A DNA stretch of 64,000 nucleotides from Clostridia bacterium. Its GTDB lineage: Bacteria > Bacillota > Clostridia > Oscillospirales > Acutalibacteraceae. A program made the translations under genes and the position numbers. Shown in pieces: positions 15,987-25,488 of this stretch; within the stretch, counting starts at the first letter, position 1, and each line of letters starts with the position of its first letter. The stretch covers positions 19,769 through 83,768 of the forward strand of contig JAFXFC010000004.1 in assembly GCA_017513525.1 (NCBI GenBank). Direction: 5' to 3'. The notes below the pieces were generated by a model, which did no database searches, was not told the DNA's origin, and saw only the letters and a program-made list of their open reading frames with translations.

Positions 15987-18764
15987 ATGCTTGTACTCAA
16001 AAATATAGTTAAAGATTATGTTGCGGGCGACACTACGGTAAGTGCCCTTAAAGGCATAAATATCAATTTCAGAGAAAACGAATTCGTTGCTATCCTCGGT
16101 CCTTCAGGATGCGGTAAAACCACAATGCTCAATATCATAGGCGGTCTTGACAGATACACCTCAGGTGACCTTGTGATAAACGGCAAATCCACAAAGGACT
16201 TCACAGACGGAGATTGGGATACCTACCGTAATCACTCAATAGGCTTTGTTTTTCAGAGCTATAACCTTATTCCTCATCAGACAGTTCTCGCCAATGTAGA
16301 ACTTGCACTTACTCTTTCAGGTGTTTCAAAAAAGGAAAGAAGAGACAGAGCAATAAAAGCACTCGAACAGGTAGGTCTCGGCGAACAAATCTACAAAAAG
16401 CCCAGCCAGATGTCTGGCGGTCAGATGCAGAGAGTTGCAATTGCCCGTGCACTTATAAATAACCCCGATATTCTCCTTGCAGACGAACCCACAGGTGCGC
16501 TTGATACAGAAACCAGTGTTCAGATAATGGACATTCTTAAGGAAATCGCAAAAGATAAGCTTATTATCATGGTTACTCATAACCCCGAGCTTGCAAATGA
16601 GTATGCAACAAGAATCATAAGCTGTCTTGACGGTCATATTACAGACGACACCGACCCCTTTGAACCTACAGATGAAGACAGAGCAACAGAAACTGCAAAA
16701 AGAAAAGAGACAGAAAAGAAAGGCAAAAAGCCTTCTATGTCACATTCAACGGCATTTTCATTGAGTCTTCGTAATCTTATAACAAAAAAGGGAAGAACCT
16801 TCCTTACTGCCTTTGCGGGAAGTATCGGTATAATAGGTATATCCTTGGTTCTTGCACTTTCTACAGGTATTGAAAACTACATCGATAAGATGCAAAACGA
16901 CCTGCTTCTTGCAATGCCCGTTTCCGTTGAAAAAGAAGCCATAGATATGAATAATGTCATGGGCGCACTTATGGATATAGGCTCAACAATATTGGAGACT
17001 GACCATGACCTTGACAATATTTATGTAAACTCAACCTTTACGGAAATGATAAACACCTTTATTTCTCAGTCTACGGCAAACAATCTGAAATCCTTCAAGC
17101 AGTATATAAGTGATAATCAGGAAAAGTTCAACGAGCTTTGTAATGATATTCAGTTCAAATATGAAACTCCCCTTAACATTTACAAAGAAGACACCGCTGA
17201 CGGTATAGTAAAAGTAAATCCCAACGGTATGCTCGACACTCTTATGGGCTCAACTCAGCAATCCTCTTCGATGGCTACCATGACAAACTCAATGACCAAT
17301 ATGTTCTCCTCTTCCGCTACAAACTCCTGGGTAGAGCTTATCGGTGATAATGAGCTTTTAGCACAGCAGTATGAAATAATCCACGGCAGACTGCCCGAAA
17401 ACTACAATGAAGTTGTTCTTATCGTTGACAAAAACAATGAGATAAACGAGCTTGTTATGTATGCACTCGGTCTTAAAAATCAGGACAAATTCATGGAAGA
17501 TATGGTTGCAATGATGGGTTCTGAGGGTGCAACCGATGAAACTCAGATAGTAGACCAGTATACCTATGATGATATTCTTAACATGAAATTCCGACTTGTT
17601 CTCAACCACGAATATTTCGTAAAGGACAAGGAAACAGGTCTCTGGAACGATCAGAGCAGCAATATCTATTATATAAAGCAGCTCATTGAACAGGGTGTTC
17701 AGATAAATATAGTAGGCATTTTAAGACCCGACCCCAACAATGTTATGTCTGTAGGTACGGGAAGCATCGGCTACACAACGGAGCTTATGGACTATGCACT
17801 TGAAACAACACTTAACAGTGAAATAGTACAGGAACAGCTTTCCCACCCCGAAACTGACGTTCTTTCGGGTCTTGAATTCATTAATCTTACTGTAAACGAT
17901 TTCTCACTTGCTGATATCGATCTCAGCGTTATCGACTTTAAGTATCTCGATCTTACTCCCTTTATGAGTCTCATGGAAGGCATTGACCTTTCACAGATAG
18001 ATATCATGAATCTTGATATCGCAGATCTCATTGATTTCAGCGATCTTTCCGATCTTAAGAAGAAGCTTATGGAAGGCTTCTTGTCAGACGAACAGGTTCT
18101 CGCATTCAAGCAGGCATATATTGATACTCTCAATGCAGAGTGCTCACTTGAAAAGACATATGCCGCTATCGGTTATTCAACCGTAGATTCTCCTTCTTCT
18201 ATTTATCTCTATCCCAAATCATTTGAGGATAAAGACGAGCTGAACAATATGGTTGCTTACTATAACGAACAGATGATAGCACAGGGACATCTCGGCTACA
18301 CGGTTACACTTACTGACATTATCGGTATGCTTATGAGCACTGTTACAAGCGTTCTTAACATCGTTACCGTTGTTCTTATCTGCTTCGTTGCGATCTCACT
18401 TGTTGTTTCATCAATTATGATAGGAATTATCACCTATATTTCAGTTCTTGAAAGAACAAAGGAAATCGGTATCTTAAGAAGTATCGGTGCCTCCAAGGGC
18501 GATATTTCGAGAGTTTTCAATGCAGAAACCGTGACCATAGGACTCGGAGCGGGTATATTCGGTATACTGACGACACTGCTGTTGGAAATTCCCATAAATC
18601 TGCTTCTGAAGCATCTTACCCATACGGGCGCCGCAGCTACGCTCCCTGTTATTGCAGCTATAGTGCTTATTGTAATAAGCGTAACACTTACATTTATCGC
18701 AGGTCTTATCCCCTCCTCAATCGCCGCAAATAAAGACCCTGTAGAAGCATTAAGATCTGAATAA
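15987..18764 (+). CDS. MacB/FtsX-type ABC transporter, ATPase fused to permease
   Basis: 925 residues. The N-terminal ATPase (1-225) is of LolD/MacB type with Walker A GPSGCGKTT (about 38-46), signature MSGGQMQR and Walker B LLADEPTGALD. A Lys/Glu linker follows, one helix at about 271-294, an extracellular domain of about 490 residues, and three C-terminal helices (about 786-815, 848-870, 884-910) with the FtsX coupling motif ERTKEIGILRSIGASKGDI. Such mechanotransducing ABC proteins export peptides or toxins or move lipids or drive envelope enzymes. It has GGGAGGG upstream and a terminator immediately after. The ectodomain is much larger than in MacB. Together with the 1008-residue partner it is probably an envelope stress or resistance system. 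Confidence 0.88.
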   Translation: MLVLKNIVKDYVAGDTTVSALKGININFRENEFVAILGPSGCGKTTMLNIIGGLDRYTSGDLVINGKSTKDFTDGDWDTYRNHSIGFVFQSYNLIPHQTVLANVELALTLSGVSKKERRDRAIKALEQVGLGEQIYKKPSQMSGGQMQRVAIARALINNPDILLADEPTGALDTETSVQIMDILKEIAKDKLIIMVTHNPELANEYATRIISCLDGHITDDTDPFEPTDEDRATETAKRKETEKKGKKPSMSHSTAFSLSLRNLITKKGRTFLTAFAGSIGIIGISLVLALSTGIENYIDKMQNDLLLAMPVSVEKEAIDMNNVMGALMDIGSTILETDHDLDNIYVNSTFTEMINTFISQSTANNLKSFKQYISDNQEKFNELCNDIQFKYETPLNIYKEDTADGIVKVNPNGMLDTLMGSTQQSSSMATMTNSMTNMFSSSATNSWVELIGDNELLAQQYEIIHGRLPENYNEVVLIVDKNNEINELVMYALGLKNQDKFMEDMVAMMGSEGATDETQIVDQYTYDDILNMKFRLVLNHEYFVKDKETGLWNDQSSNIYYIKQLIEQGVQINIVGILRPDPNNVMSVGTGSIGYTTELMDYALETTLNSEIVQEQLSHPETDVLSGLEFINLTVNDFSLADIDLSVIDFKYLDLTPFMSLMEGIDLSQIDIMNLDIADLIDFSDLSDLKKKLMEGFLSDEQVLAFKQAYIDTLNAECSLEKTYAAIGYSTVDSPSSIYLYPKSFEDKDELNNMVAYYNEQMIAQGHLGYTVTLTDIIGMLMSTVTSVLNIVTVVLICFVAISLVVSSIMIGIITYISVLERTKEIGILRSIGASKGDISRVFNAETVTIGLGAGIFGILTTLLLEIPINLLLKHLTHTGAAATLPVIAAIVLIVISVTLTFIAGLIPSSIAANKDPVEALRSE

Positions 18765-18771
18765 AAATTTT

Positions 18772-18808
18772 CCGCCATGATGCAAATACGCACCATGGCG
18801 GTATTTTT
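18772..18808 (+). terminator. Terminator of the tetR-ABC operon
   Basis: CCGCCATG (18772-18779) pairs with CATGGCGG (18794-18801), the stem extending by three more pairs past one mismatch, followed by seven T. Confidence 0.85.
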
Positions 18809-18836
18809 TTGGAGGGGGGAGTGAAAATGTTCATAA

Positions 18837-19584
18837 ATCACCGTCTTTGACGCACGGGTTATAAATAAGGGAGTGTGCCTCTGAAGAGCTAATTTAGTGG
18901 TATAAGGCTTCTGCCTCTGAGGCAGTTTGTAGTGCTTTGTTTTCGCCGCTTCGCAGTACCAATGTACAGCTTGCCAGCGGCGAAAACAACAAATACGGCA
19001 ATTTCTGAACACTTTCCCGTGCAGAAAATCTACTGCCTGCAGACCTTATTAAGTGAGTTTCCCCCGAGCCGTTCAGGAACTGCTTCTGATTACCCTGAAA
19101 TTCTCATATTTCACGAAATTGCATCCGAACTCCATTCGGCGCACTTTCATAAAATCTGAATATTTCCGGGTAATCTAAAACAGTTTATCGTTATATATTT
19201 CTGAGCAGGGTCGGATGGGTGAGAAATGTTCAGATTTTGCGGTAGTGTGCCAAAACACCGGTTTTGTGCAATACCGTGAAATGTGGGCATTTATCAGCCG
19301 TCAGACCAAACTTATTGATATATCAAAACCAAAAAATACTAAAATGCGATAAGGCGGTGAGCCGTTCGCACATAACGCTCTCACCCTATTAGAGCTACGC
19401 ACCGCAAGTGGCTCAAATATTGCCCTATTTGTTGTTTTCGCCGCTGGCAAGCCGTACATTGGTACTCCGAAGCGGCGAAAACAAAGCACTACAAACTGCC
19501 TCAGAGGCAGAAGCCTTATACCACTAAATTAGCTCTTCAGAGGCACTCTCCCTTATTTATAACCCGTGCGTCAAAGAGGGTGAT
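18837..19584. repeat. Gene-free element bounded by 159-bp inverted repeats
   Basis: The arms, 18837-18995 and 19426-19584, match as reverse complements with four mismatches by eye. Each arm contains two hairpins: CTGCCTC/GAGGCAG, and a 12-bp stem GTTTTCGCCGCT/AGCGGCGAAAAC around a 20-odd-nt loop. The middle (18996-19425) shows weaker inverted similarity, for example TTTCACGAAATTGCA (from about 19110) against TTTCACGGTATTGCA in the other direction, and 19138-19160 against 19229-19251. So the whole block seems to be an old, partly decayed palindrome. It holds no convincing gene: the two short frames in the arms are copies of the repeat. It lies between two converging terminators. Confidence 0.85.
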
Positions 19585-19621
19585 ATCTGAGTCACTTGCC
19601 CGACAAATTATGATTTACGGG

Positions 19622-19652
19622 AAAAATAATGAGCTGCACCGAAGTGCAGCTC
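19622..19652 (-). terminator. Terminator of the recJ-hup operon
   Basis: A 9-bp perfect stem GAGCTGCAC/GTGCAGCTC (19631-19652) has a UUCG tetraloop on the minus strand and a T-rich tail at 19622-19630. It is 24 bp after the hup stop. Confidence 0.9.
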
Positions 19653-19675
19653 AATACTCAAATAATTATATTAAA

Positions 19676-19945
19676 TTATTTAACGGCATCTTTAAGAGCC
19701 TGGCCTGCCTTGAAAGCGGGAACTTTTGTAGCAGCAACCTTGATGGTTTCGCCTGTTCTGGGGTTACGAGCTTCTTTTTCTGCTCTTTCACGAACTTCAA
19801 AAGTACCAAAACCGATAAGCTGAACCTTTTCACCCTTCTTGAGAGCTTCTGTAATGCCATCAAGAACAGCCTTCACAGCAACATCTGCATCCTTCTTGGA
19901 AAAACCTGCTGCTGCAACTGCATTTACGAGATCAGTCTTGTTCAT
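19676..19945 (-). CDS. hup: HU-family DNA-binding protein
   Basis: 89 residues, full length for HU. The N-terminal helices [20 protein letters not shown] and the signature [20 protein letters not shown] (about 45-64), including the beta-arm RNPRTGE with the intercalating Pro, are intact. It is a dimeric nucleoid protein that bends DNA. AAGGAGG lies 8 nt upstream. It is the last gene of the nine-gene minus-strand operon, 31 bp after mazG and just before a strong terminator. Confidence 0.95.
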   Translation of the reverse strand: MNKTDLVNAVAAAGFSKKDADVAVKAVLDGITEALKKGEKVQLIGFGTFEVRERAEKEARNPRTGETIKVAATKVPAFKAGQALKDAVK

Positions 19946-19976
19946 TATTTTTTCCTCCTTATATATTCAAAAGCCT

Positions 19977-20792
19977 TTACGGCGTTTGTTCCTTTAATAT
20001 GAGCTTGGCTTTTTCCCACAGCTCATCAAATTTTTCAACATCCGCTGTTTTTATATCTATTCCCTGTTCACTTGCCATTTTTTCTACAAGAGAAAACCTG
20101 TCAAGAAACTTATCGGAAGCTACTGTGAGTGCTTCTTCGGGATCAACACCTGAAAATCTTGAAACATTAACAACTGCAAAAAGAAGATCGCCTATCTCCT
20201 CTTTTAACAGTTCACTGTCACCACAGGAAATTGCCTCTTCTACCTCGGCTGTTTCCTCTTTCACCTTGTCGAGGGTACCTTTTATATCCTTCCAGTCAAA
20301 ACCTGCTTTTGATGCCTTTTTCTGAATTTTAGCGGCTCTCATTAAAGCGGGAAATTCTCTGGGTACCGACAGCATTGCTTCGGTAGTGTTTTTTTGCTGT
20401 TTGGTACTCATCTTGATAGCATCCCAATTAGTGAGCACCTCTTCGGTAGAAGCTACATTCACATCACCGAAAACATGCGGATGTCTGATTATCAGCTTTT
20501 TACATATTTCATCACAGACATCATCGAAGGTGAAAACACCCTTTTCCGTTTCTATCAGGGTGTGAAAAACGACCTGCAACAGCACATCGCCGAGCTCCTC
20601 GCGGAGCATTTCGGGATTCTTTTTATTTATGGCTTCAATTACTTCATAGGTTTCTTCTATAAAATCACGCCTGATGCTTTCATGTGATTGCTCGGCATCC
20701 CATGGGCATCCGCCGGGGGCACGCAGAATGGCAACGATATTAACAAGATCCTCACAGCTGTATCTGTCTTTGAACTGAAAATCACTTACCAT
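19977..20792 (-). CDS. mazG: Nucleoside triphosphate pyrophosphohydrolase MazG
   Basis: 271 residues with two MazG-type all-alpha NTP pyrophosphatase repeats. The first has GGCPWDAEQSHESIRRDFIE and the metal-binding EETYEVIEAI with EELGDVLLQVVFH. The second has EETAEVEEAI and KEEIGDLLFAVVN, where the Glu/Asp residues bind Mg2+. It hydrolyses NTPs or dNTPs to NMP and PPi as a house-cleaning enzyme and can lower (p)ppGpp in some species. It lies 38 bp after the flippase gene and before hup in the same operon, which also contains rel. Confidence 0.93.
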   Translation of the reverse strand: MVSDFQFKDRYSCEDLVNIVAILRAPGGCPWDAEQSHESIRRDFIEETYEVIEAINKKNPEMLREELGDVLLQVVFHTLIETEKGVFTFDDVCDEICKKLIIRHPHVFGDVNVASTEEVLTNWDAIKMSTKQQKNTTEAMLSVPREFPALMRAAKIQKKASKAGFDWKDIKGTLDKVKEETAEVEEAISCGDSELLKEEIGDLLFAVVNVSRFSGVDPEEALTVASDKFLDRFSLVEKMASEQGIDIKTADVEKFDELWEKAKLILKEQTP

Positions 20793-20830
20793 AATTTAAC
20801 CGCCTAAACTTTTTACATAACAGTGCTATT

Positions 20831-22603
20831 TTACCCCAAAAGTCCATATTTTTCAAGTACTTTTGCTATTTTTTCTCCTTTTGGAAGCATTCTTATGTCA
20901 CTTCTTTGAAGAGAACCTGTTAAAAGCAGTGAAACTGCATATATAAGCACTGCAGCAAATACAGCAAGAACTGTTGAAATATTACCTGCACTCAGCACAG
21001 AATTGATATCATAGCCTCTCATAAGATAATTGCAAATTCCGTTAACTGCATATGCTCCGACTGCCGACAGCACGGAGCAGAACAAGGGCTTGAGAAGAAG
21101 TGTTCTGATATCATATTTTGAGCCTGTTTCTTTTCTGAGCACAATTAGACCGTATATAACCATAACTAAATTACAAAGGAATGAACCGACAACGGCACCC
21201 TGAATATTAATGGTTGGGATGCTTACAAGAATAAAGTTTGCAAGAATTTTTACCGTAGCACCAAGTGCCATACTCTTTACGGGAACATCAGTTCTGTTTA
21301 CCGCCTGAAGCATGTTGGTAACAGGCTGAGCGAGAGCCAAGAAACAAACGGAAATACCGTATGCCATAAGAATGGGAGCAATATCGTCTATAGCAGGAGC
21401 GGTATTCATATTACGACCGTAGATAAGAACAAGTATCTCTTTTGCCAACACAAAAAGTCCGAGTCCTGCAGGAAGGGAAATAAGCATAGTCAATCTTAAA
21501 ACTGAGGAAATTGCTCTTCCCGCGGCTTTTTTATCCTTTCTTACCCATGCTTCACTAAGCACGGGAATTGCAGAAAGTCCGAGGGTTATCGTAAATGTAG
21601 GGATAATATTTTTAATTTCAAGAACGGTATCATATGCACCGAAGAGATAAGATTTAAGTTCATCTGCCTGAGAAGCAATATAGCCTGTTGCTTCTATGAT
21701 TTTCGGATACATATCGGCTATGACACCAAAATTACCGTCAAGCACATATAAAAGTCGGTTCTGTATGGTCCAGCTGTCAATAAATGTTGTGAGATTGAAT
21801 ACAAGTGAGCTCAGGGCTATGGGAAGAGCAAGAGCAAGCAGTTGTTTTCTTAAAGCCTTTCTGCTCTCGCTTTCTGGAGAAGCTTCGTAAAGCTCTTTTG
21901 GTATGGTGTTCTTATCGAATCTGCGCTTGATAATTATGTAGAAAAGTGCTATCACGGAGCCTATAGTAACACCTGAAATTGCTGCAGCTGCAGAATATGC
22001 ACTTGAGGCATCTATTACGATATCTCTCAGAACAGGAATACTTTCGGCAAATTCTACTCCTATAGTAAGTACTACATTCATAAAAATAAAGCCGAAAATG
22101 AGCTTTCCTGCGGCTTCTATTACCTGAGAAACAGCAGACGGGTTCATATTGCGAAGCCCCTGATAATAGCCTCTGTAGCCGCTCATTATACAGCAGAACA
22201 GAAGTGACGGGGCAACCGTAAGCACTGCAGGCAGTGCATTGACAGAACCTACAGACAGTGAATAAGGATATGAAAGAAGTATTATAACAACTGTACCCAA
22301 TACTCCCAATAAAGTAAAAAGTCCCGTTGACACACTGAAAAGACTTTTTACATCACGGTATCTTCCCTGTGCTGCTTTTTCTGCAACAAGCTTTGCCACA
22401 GCAGTGGGAAGCCCTGCAAGTGCAATTGAATATATAGGTGTATAGATATTATATGCAGTGGCAAAATATCCTCTTGCGGTATAGCCTATCTTCTGCGTTA
22501 CATAAAGCTTAAACAGGACACCTGTTATTTTTACTATAATTACAGCCAAAGACAGCACCAATGCACCGTTAAGGAGAGATTGTTTTTTGCGGTCAGCCAT
22601 CAT
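20831..22603 (-). CDS. MurJ/SpoVB-type lipid or polysaccharide flippase
   Basis: 590 residues with about 14 membrane helices, of the MVF/polysaccharide-transporter (MOP) superfamily. The start MADRKKQSLLNGALVLSLAVIIVKITGVLFKLYV and IGYTARGYFATAYNIY are typical of the SpoVB/YtgP group, as is GLPTAVAKLVAEKAAQG. Family members flip lipid II or a related undecaprenyl intermediate across the membrane for peptidoglycan synthesis; SpoVB itself acts in spore cortex formation. AGGAGAATGA precedes the two adjacent ATG codons. It is 51 bp after hemZ in the operon. MurJ-like versus SpoVB-like roles cannot be separated by eye. Confidence 0.88.
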   Translation of the reverse strand: MMADRKKQSLLNGALVLSLAVIIVKITGVLFKLYVTQKIGYTARGYFATAYNIYTPIYSIALAGLPTAVAKLVAEKAAQGRYRDVKSLFSVSTGLFTLLGVLGTVVIILLSYPYSLSVGSVNALPAVLTVAPSLLFCCIMSGYRGYYQGLRNMNPSAVSQVIEAAGKLIFGFIFMNVVLTIGVEFAESIPVLRDIVIDASSAYSAAAAISGVTIGSVIALFYIIIKRRFDKNTIPKELYEASPESESRKALRKQLLALALPIALSSLVFNLTTFIDSWTIQNRLLYVLDGNFGVIADMYPKIIEATGYIASQADELKSYLFGAYDTVLEIKNIIPTFTITLGLSAIPVLSEAWVRKDKKAAGRAISSVLRLTMLISLPAGLGLFVLAKEILVLIYGRNMNTAPAIDDIAPILMAYGISVCFLALAQPVTNMLQAVNRTDVPVKSMALGATVKILANFILVSIPTINIQGAVVGSFLCNLVMVIYGLIVLRKETGSKYDIRTLLLKPLFCSVLSAVGAYAVNGICNYLMRGYDINSVLSAGNISTVLAVFAAVLIYAVSLLLTGSLQRSDIRMLPKGEKIAKVLEKYGLLG

Positions 22604-22654
22604 TCATTCTCCTGACAATTTGTTTTATATATAAATATGCCGACGGGACTTGCA

Positions 22655-24124
22655 TTATGTGCCCTGATAGAATCGGCGTATCTCATCTTTTCTTTCAATT
22701 ATTTCGGAAAAACGCGTTATGTATTCATACGGATATTTGAAATTATACACTCGCTGAAGACTGTCACTATCGGGGTCCTTAAGCTTTGTTACTGCAGCAC
22801 CGCCTACAGCTAAAACCGTATGTATTTCTTCCATCATGTAAATATTATAAAGGCAGGGCTTATCTTTTTTGCACCAACCCACATTTTCAAGATTTCCCAC
22901 AGACTTACTCTGTCGGTACATATAATACGGGTGATATCCGTTTTCCGAGAGCACTTTATTTGCGTATTCCACCATACGCTCGGTTTCTGTGCAAATATCA
23001 TCTGTGCCGTTTTCGGTAACGATAGAAGCAGAGCGCTTGAGAGCCAATGTATGTACGGTAATATTTTCGGGAGAAAGCTCGACTGCTCTGTCAAGACTCT
23101 TCTTAAAGCCTTCAAAGCTGTCAGTGGGAAGTCCTGCGATAAAATCCATATTAATATTATTGAAGCCGAGTTTTCTTGCAAGAAAATACTTTTCCTCTGT
23201 ATCTTTTCCCGTATGCTTTCTGCCGATAGCTTCAAGAACACTGTCTGAAAAGGTCTGCGGATTGATACTTATTCTTGAAACACCCGCTTCCTTTAACACG
23301 CTCAGCTTTTCTTCATCTATAGTATCGGGTCTTCCCGCTTCAACAGTAAACTCCCTGACATTTTTCATATCAAAGCTTTCATTTAATGCACTTGTAATGA
23401 TTTTAAGTGCCTGTGCTGAAAAAGAAGTCGGTGTTCCGCCGCCGATATAAACCGTTTCAAGAGATAAAGAGAGCTCTTTTGCTATACGCGCGGTTTCTTC
23501 TATTTCACGGCAGAGATTGTTTATATAATCGGGGATCAGTTTTTTTGCTTTATCTATTGAATGCGAAACAAAGGAACAATAAGAACAACGGGTGGGACAA
23601 AAAGGAATTGAGATATATAGAGAAAATGAATTTTTACCCGACATTCTGATACAAGTATTTTCGTAATTTGCAACTTCAAATGCCAGCTCGGTTTTTTCGG
23701 GAGTGACTTCAAAAAAAGAAATAAATATCTCTTTCGCCTTGACTTCTCCGTCTGTATTTATGTATTTACGCATAAGCTTTGCGGGACGCACTCCCGTGAG
23801 TAATCCCCATGGGGGGACTATTCCTGTGATAGCTGTCAAAACCTTGGTAACAGCCTTTGCGAGAAGTCTTTCTCTTAAGGATTCATTGTCTTTTTCATCC
23901 TTTTCATAAGAAAAGGAATATTCTTCGCTTTTTCCGTCAATCTGAGCTTTACAAGAAAAAATGAGAGTGCCTGCTTCTTCTTGTATCTCTGTAACAACAG
24001 TCTTGCTGTCAAACGGAAGTTCTTCGTTATCACAGGCAAAAATAATCTTCTCCGCAGGAAAATATATCCTGCAGATCTTTTCACTTTCATATTTATATGT
24101 GTGATTATTCGTGTGAAGTATCAT
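22655..24124 (-). CDS. hemZ: Radical SAM coproporphyrinogen dehydrogenase HemZ-type
   Basis: 489 residues. An N-terminal HemZ-specific region includes PPWGLLTGVRPAKLMRK (104-120). The radical SAM 4Fe-4S motif CPTRCSYC gives Cys176, 180 and 183, followed by VYIGGGTPTSFSA and the SAM-binding region SINPQTFSDSVLEAIGRKHT. The family is assigned to oxygen-independent coproporphyrinogen III oxidation, though many HemZ/HemN-like proteins have other or heme-chaperone roles. It overlaps the upstream MBL gene by 20 bp. No other heme genes are nearby, so the physiological role is open. Confidence 0.88.
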   Translation of the reverse strand: MILHTNNHTYKYESEKICRIYFPAEKIIFACDNEELPFDSKTVVTEIQEEAGTLIFSCKAQIDGKSEEYSFSYEKDEKDNESLRERLLAKAVTKVLTAITGIVPPWGLLTGVRPAKLMRKYINTDGEVKAKEIFISFFEVTPEKTELAFEVANYENTCIRMSGKNSFSLYISIPFCPTRCSYCSFVSHSIDKAKKLIPDYINNLCREIEETARIAKELSLSLETVYIGGGTPTSFSAQALKIITSALNESFDMKNVREFTVEAGRPDTIDEEKLSVLKEAGVSRISINPQTFSDSVLEAIGRKHTGKDTEEKYFLARKLGFNNINMDFIAGLPTDSFEGFKKSLDRAVELSPENITVHTLALKRSASIVTENGTDDICTETERMVEYANKVLSENGYHPYYMYRQSKSVGNLENVGWCKKDKPCLYNIYMMEEIHTVLAVGGAAVTKLKDPDSDSLQRVYNFKYPYEYITRFSEIIERKDEIRRFYQGT

Positions 24125-24752
24125 TTGCTCTTAAATACCTGTTATTTCTTTTTTCATAAGAAAGACCGCTTAAAGGGCCGTGACCGGGGAAAATCTTATA
24201 TTCACCCTGAATCTGACCTATGGCACGAAGAGATTTAAAAAGGGCTTTTGTGCTGCCTCCGGGAAGGTCTGTTCTGCCCATACCTCGTCTGAACAAGGTG
24301 TCACCCGAGAATATATATTCATCCGTCATAAATATGACACTTCCCCGTGTGTGACCGGGAGTGTGCATGACCGTAATTTTATTTTCACCAAGATACAAAG
24401 TATCGCCGTCTTTTAATGTAGCGTCGGGCACAGCTTCGATCTGGAAGTATCCCTCTACGGCATTGGCAAGACTTGCATCTGCATTTTTAAGACATATCGC
24501 GTCTTCTTCATGGATAAGTATCTCTCCGCCGAGCTTCTCCTTTAAGGGATATGCTCCGCATATATGATCAAAATGGCCATGGGTGAGAAGAATATATTTC
24601 GGAACAGTAACACCTCTTTCTTTCAGAAATTTTTCATACTCTCCGTCAAAGACACCTGGGTCTATTACGGCTGATTCCCCGGAAATCGGATCAAAAATCA
24701 AATATGAATTTGTGACATAAAGACCTGTTTCTGATTTATAGACTTCTAACAT
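24105..24752 (-). CDS. MBL-fold metallo-hydrolase (glyoxalase II-like)
   Basis: 215 residues. The metallo-beta-lactamase motif THGHFDHICG (about residues 58-67) supplies the HxHxDH ligands, HTPGHTRGSVIF the next His, SGDTLF the bridging Asp and FPGHGP the last His. It probably binds two Zn or Fe ions and hydrolyses a thioester or similar; the YcbL/GloB subgroup is the closest in look. It sits 12 bp after dtd and overlaps hemZ by 20 bp. Position next to dtd and rel is common in Clostridia. Confidence 0.9.
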   Translation of the reverse strand: MLEVYKSETGLYVTNSYLIFDPISGESAVIDPGVFDGEYEKFLKERGVTVPKYILLTHGHFDHICGAYPLKEKLGGEILIHEEDAICLKNADASLANAVEGYFQIEAVPDATLKDGDTLYLGENKITVMHTPGHTRGSVIFMTDEYIFSGDTLFRRGMGRTDLPGGSTKALFKSLRAIGQIQGEYKIFPGHGPLSGLSYEKRNNRYLRANDTSHE

Positions 24753-24764
24753 AGTTCACCTTTT

Positions 24765-25223
24765 TTATTTTTTAGTCCAAGTATCGGTATCAAAAATGAT
24801 TGTAACGGGGCCGTCGTTGAGAAGGCTTACCTTCATATCGGCACCGAAAACACCTTTTTCAACCTTTTTAACGCCCTCGCTGAGAAGAAATTCGGTAAAT
24901 TTCTCATAAAGCGAGTTTGCTTCATCGGGCTTTGCGGACGGTGTAAATGAGGGACGGTTGCCTTTTTTCACATCTGCACAAAGTGTAAATTGGGAAACTG
25001 CAAGAACACTTCCGCCGATATCGAGAACAGATAAGTTCATTTTTTCGCAGTCATCCTCAAAAATACGGAGCTTTGCGATTTTTGAAGCCATGAGGGCAGC
25101 TTCTTTTTCCGTGTCGCCCTCCATAACACCAAGAAGCACAAGAAGTCCTTTATCAATTTGTCCGACGGTATTTCCGTCTACCTTTACATTGGCATTAGTT
25201 ACTCTTTGAATTACTGCTTTCAT
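24765..25223 (-). CDS. dtd: D-aminoacyl-tRNA deacylase
   Basis: 152 residues, normal Dtd length. It begins [17 protein letters not shown], and has [18 protein letters not shown] (about 77-94) and [13 protein letters not shown] near the C-terminus. The family uses SQxTL and the NxGPxT strand, here NDGPVT with the Gly-Pro motif, to reject L-aminoacyl-tRNA. It removes D-amino acids from mischarged tRNA in the cytoplasm. Its ATG overlaps the pspC stop by one base. Confidence 0.95.
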   Translation of the reverse strand: MKAVIQRVTNANVKVDGNTVGQIDKGLLVLLGVMEGDTEKEAALMASKIAKLRIFEDDCEKMNLSVLDIGGSVLAVSQFTLCADVKKGNRPSFTPSAKPDEANSLYEKFTEFLLSEGVKKVEKGVFGADMKVSLLNDGPVTIIFDTDTWTKK

Positions 25224-25459
25224 CAGTTATTTCCGTTATTATGAGGGGGATTCTGATCGGAATAGGGAGTATAGCCGGGGTCTTCGGGCATAATTATAGC
25301 GGCAATGACATAAAGCCAGATGCTGAGCCCTGCAAAAATAGTAAGAAGTAACCAGGCAAGTCTTACAAGAGTGGAATCAATATTGAAATACTGTGCAATT
25401 CCTCCGCATACACCTGCGATTTTTTTGTCTGTGGTTGAGCGATAAAGTTTCTTCTGCAT
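25223..25459 (-). CDS. PspC-domain small membrane protein
   Basis: 78 residues. The PspC domain starts at residue 2 ([22 protein letters not shown]) and continues through [20 protein letters not shown] to one hydrophobic helix (about 33-56). A Pro/Asn-rich tail follows. PspC proteins sense or respond to membrane stress; the stand-alone Firmicutes forms are poorly characterised. It lies 29 bp after rel and is translationally coupled to dtd (TGATG), so it is built into the housekeeping operon. Confidence 0.9.
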   Translation of the reverse strand: MQKKLYRSTTDKKIAGVCGGIAQYFNIDSTLVRLAWLLLTIFAGLSIWLYVIAAIIMPEDPGYTPYSDQNPPHNNGNN

Positions 25460-25488
25460 AATAAAAACTCCTTTTTTAATTAAATATA

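Noticed and set aside
18932..19489. Two short frames with similar peptides (both start MLCFRRF and share PAAKTTN) on opposite strands.
   Set aside because: They are the same stretch of the two inverted-repeat arms; they diverge after leaving the arms, and neither has a ribosome site. They reflect the repeat, not genes.
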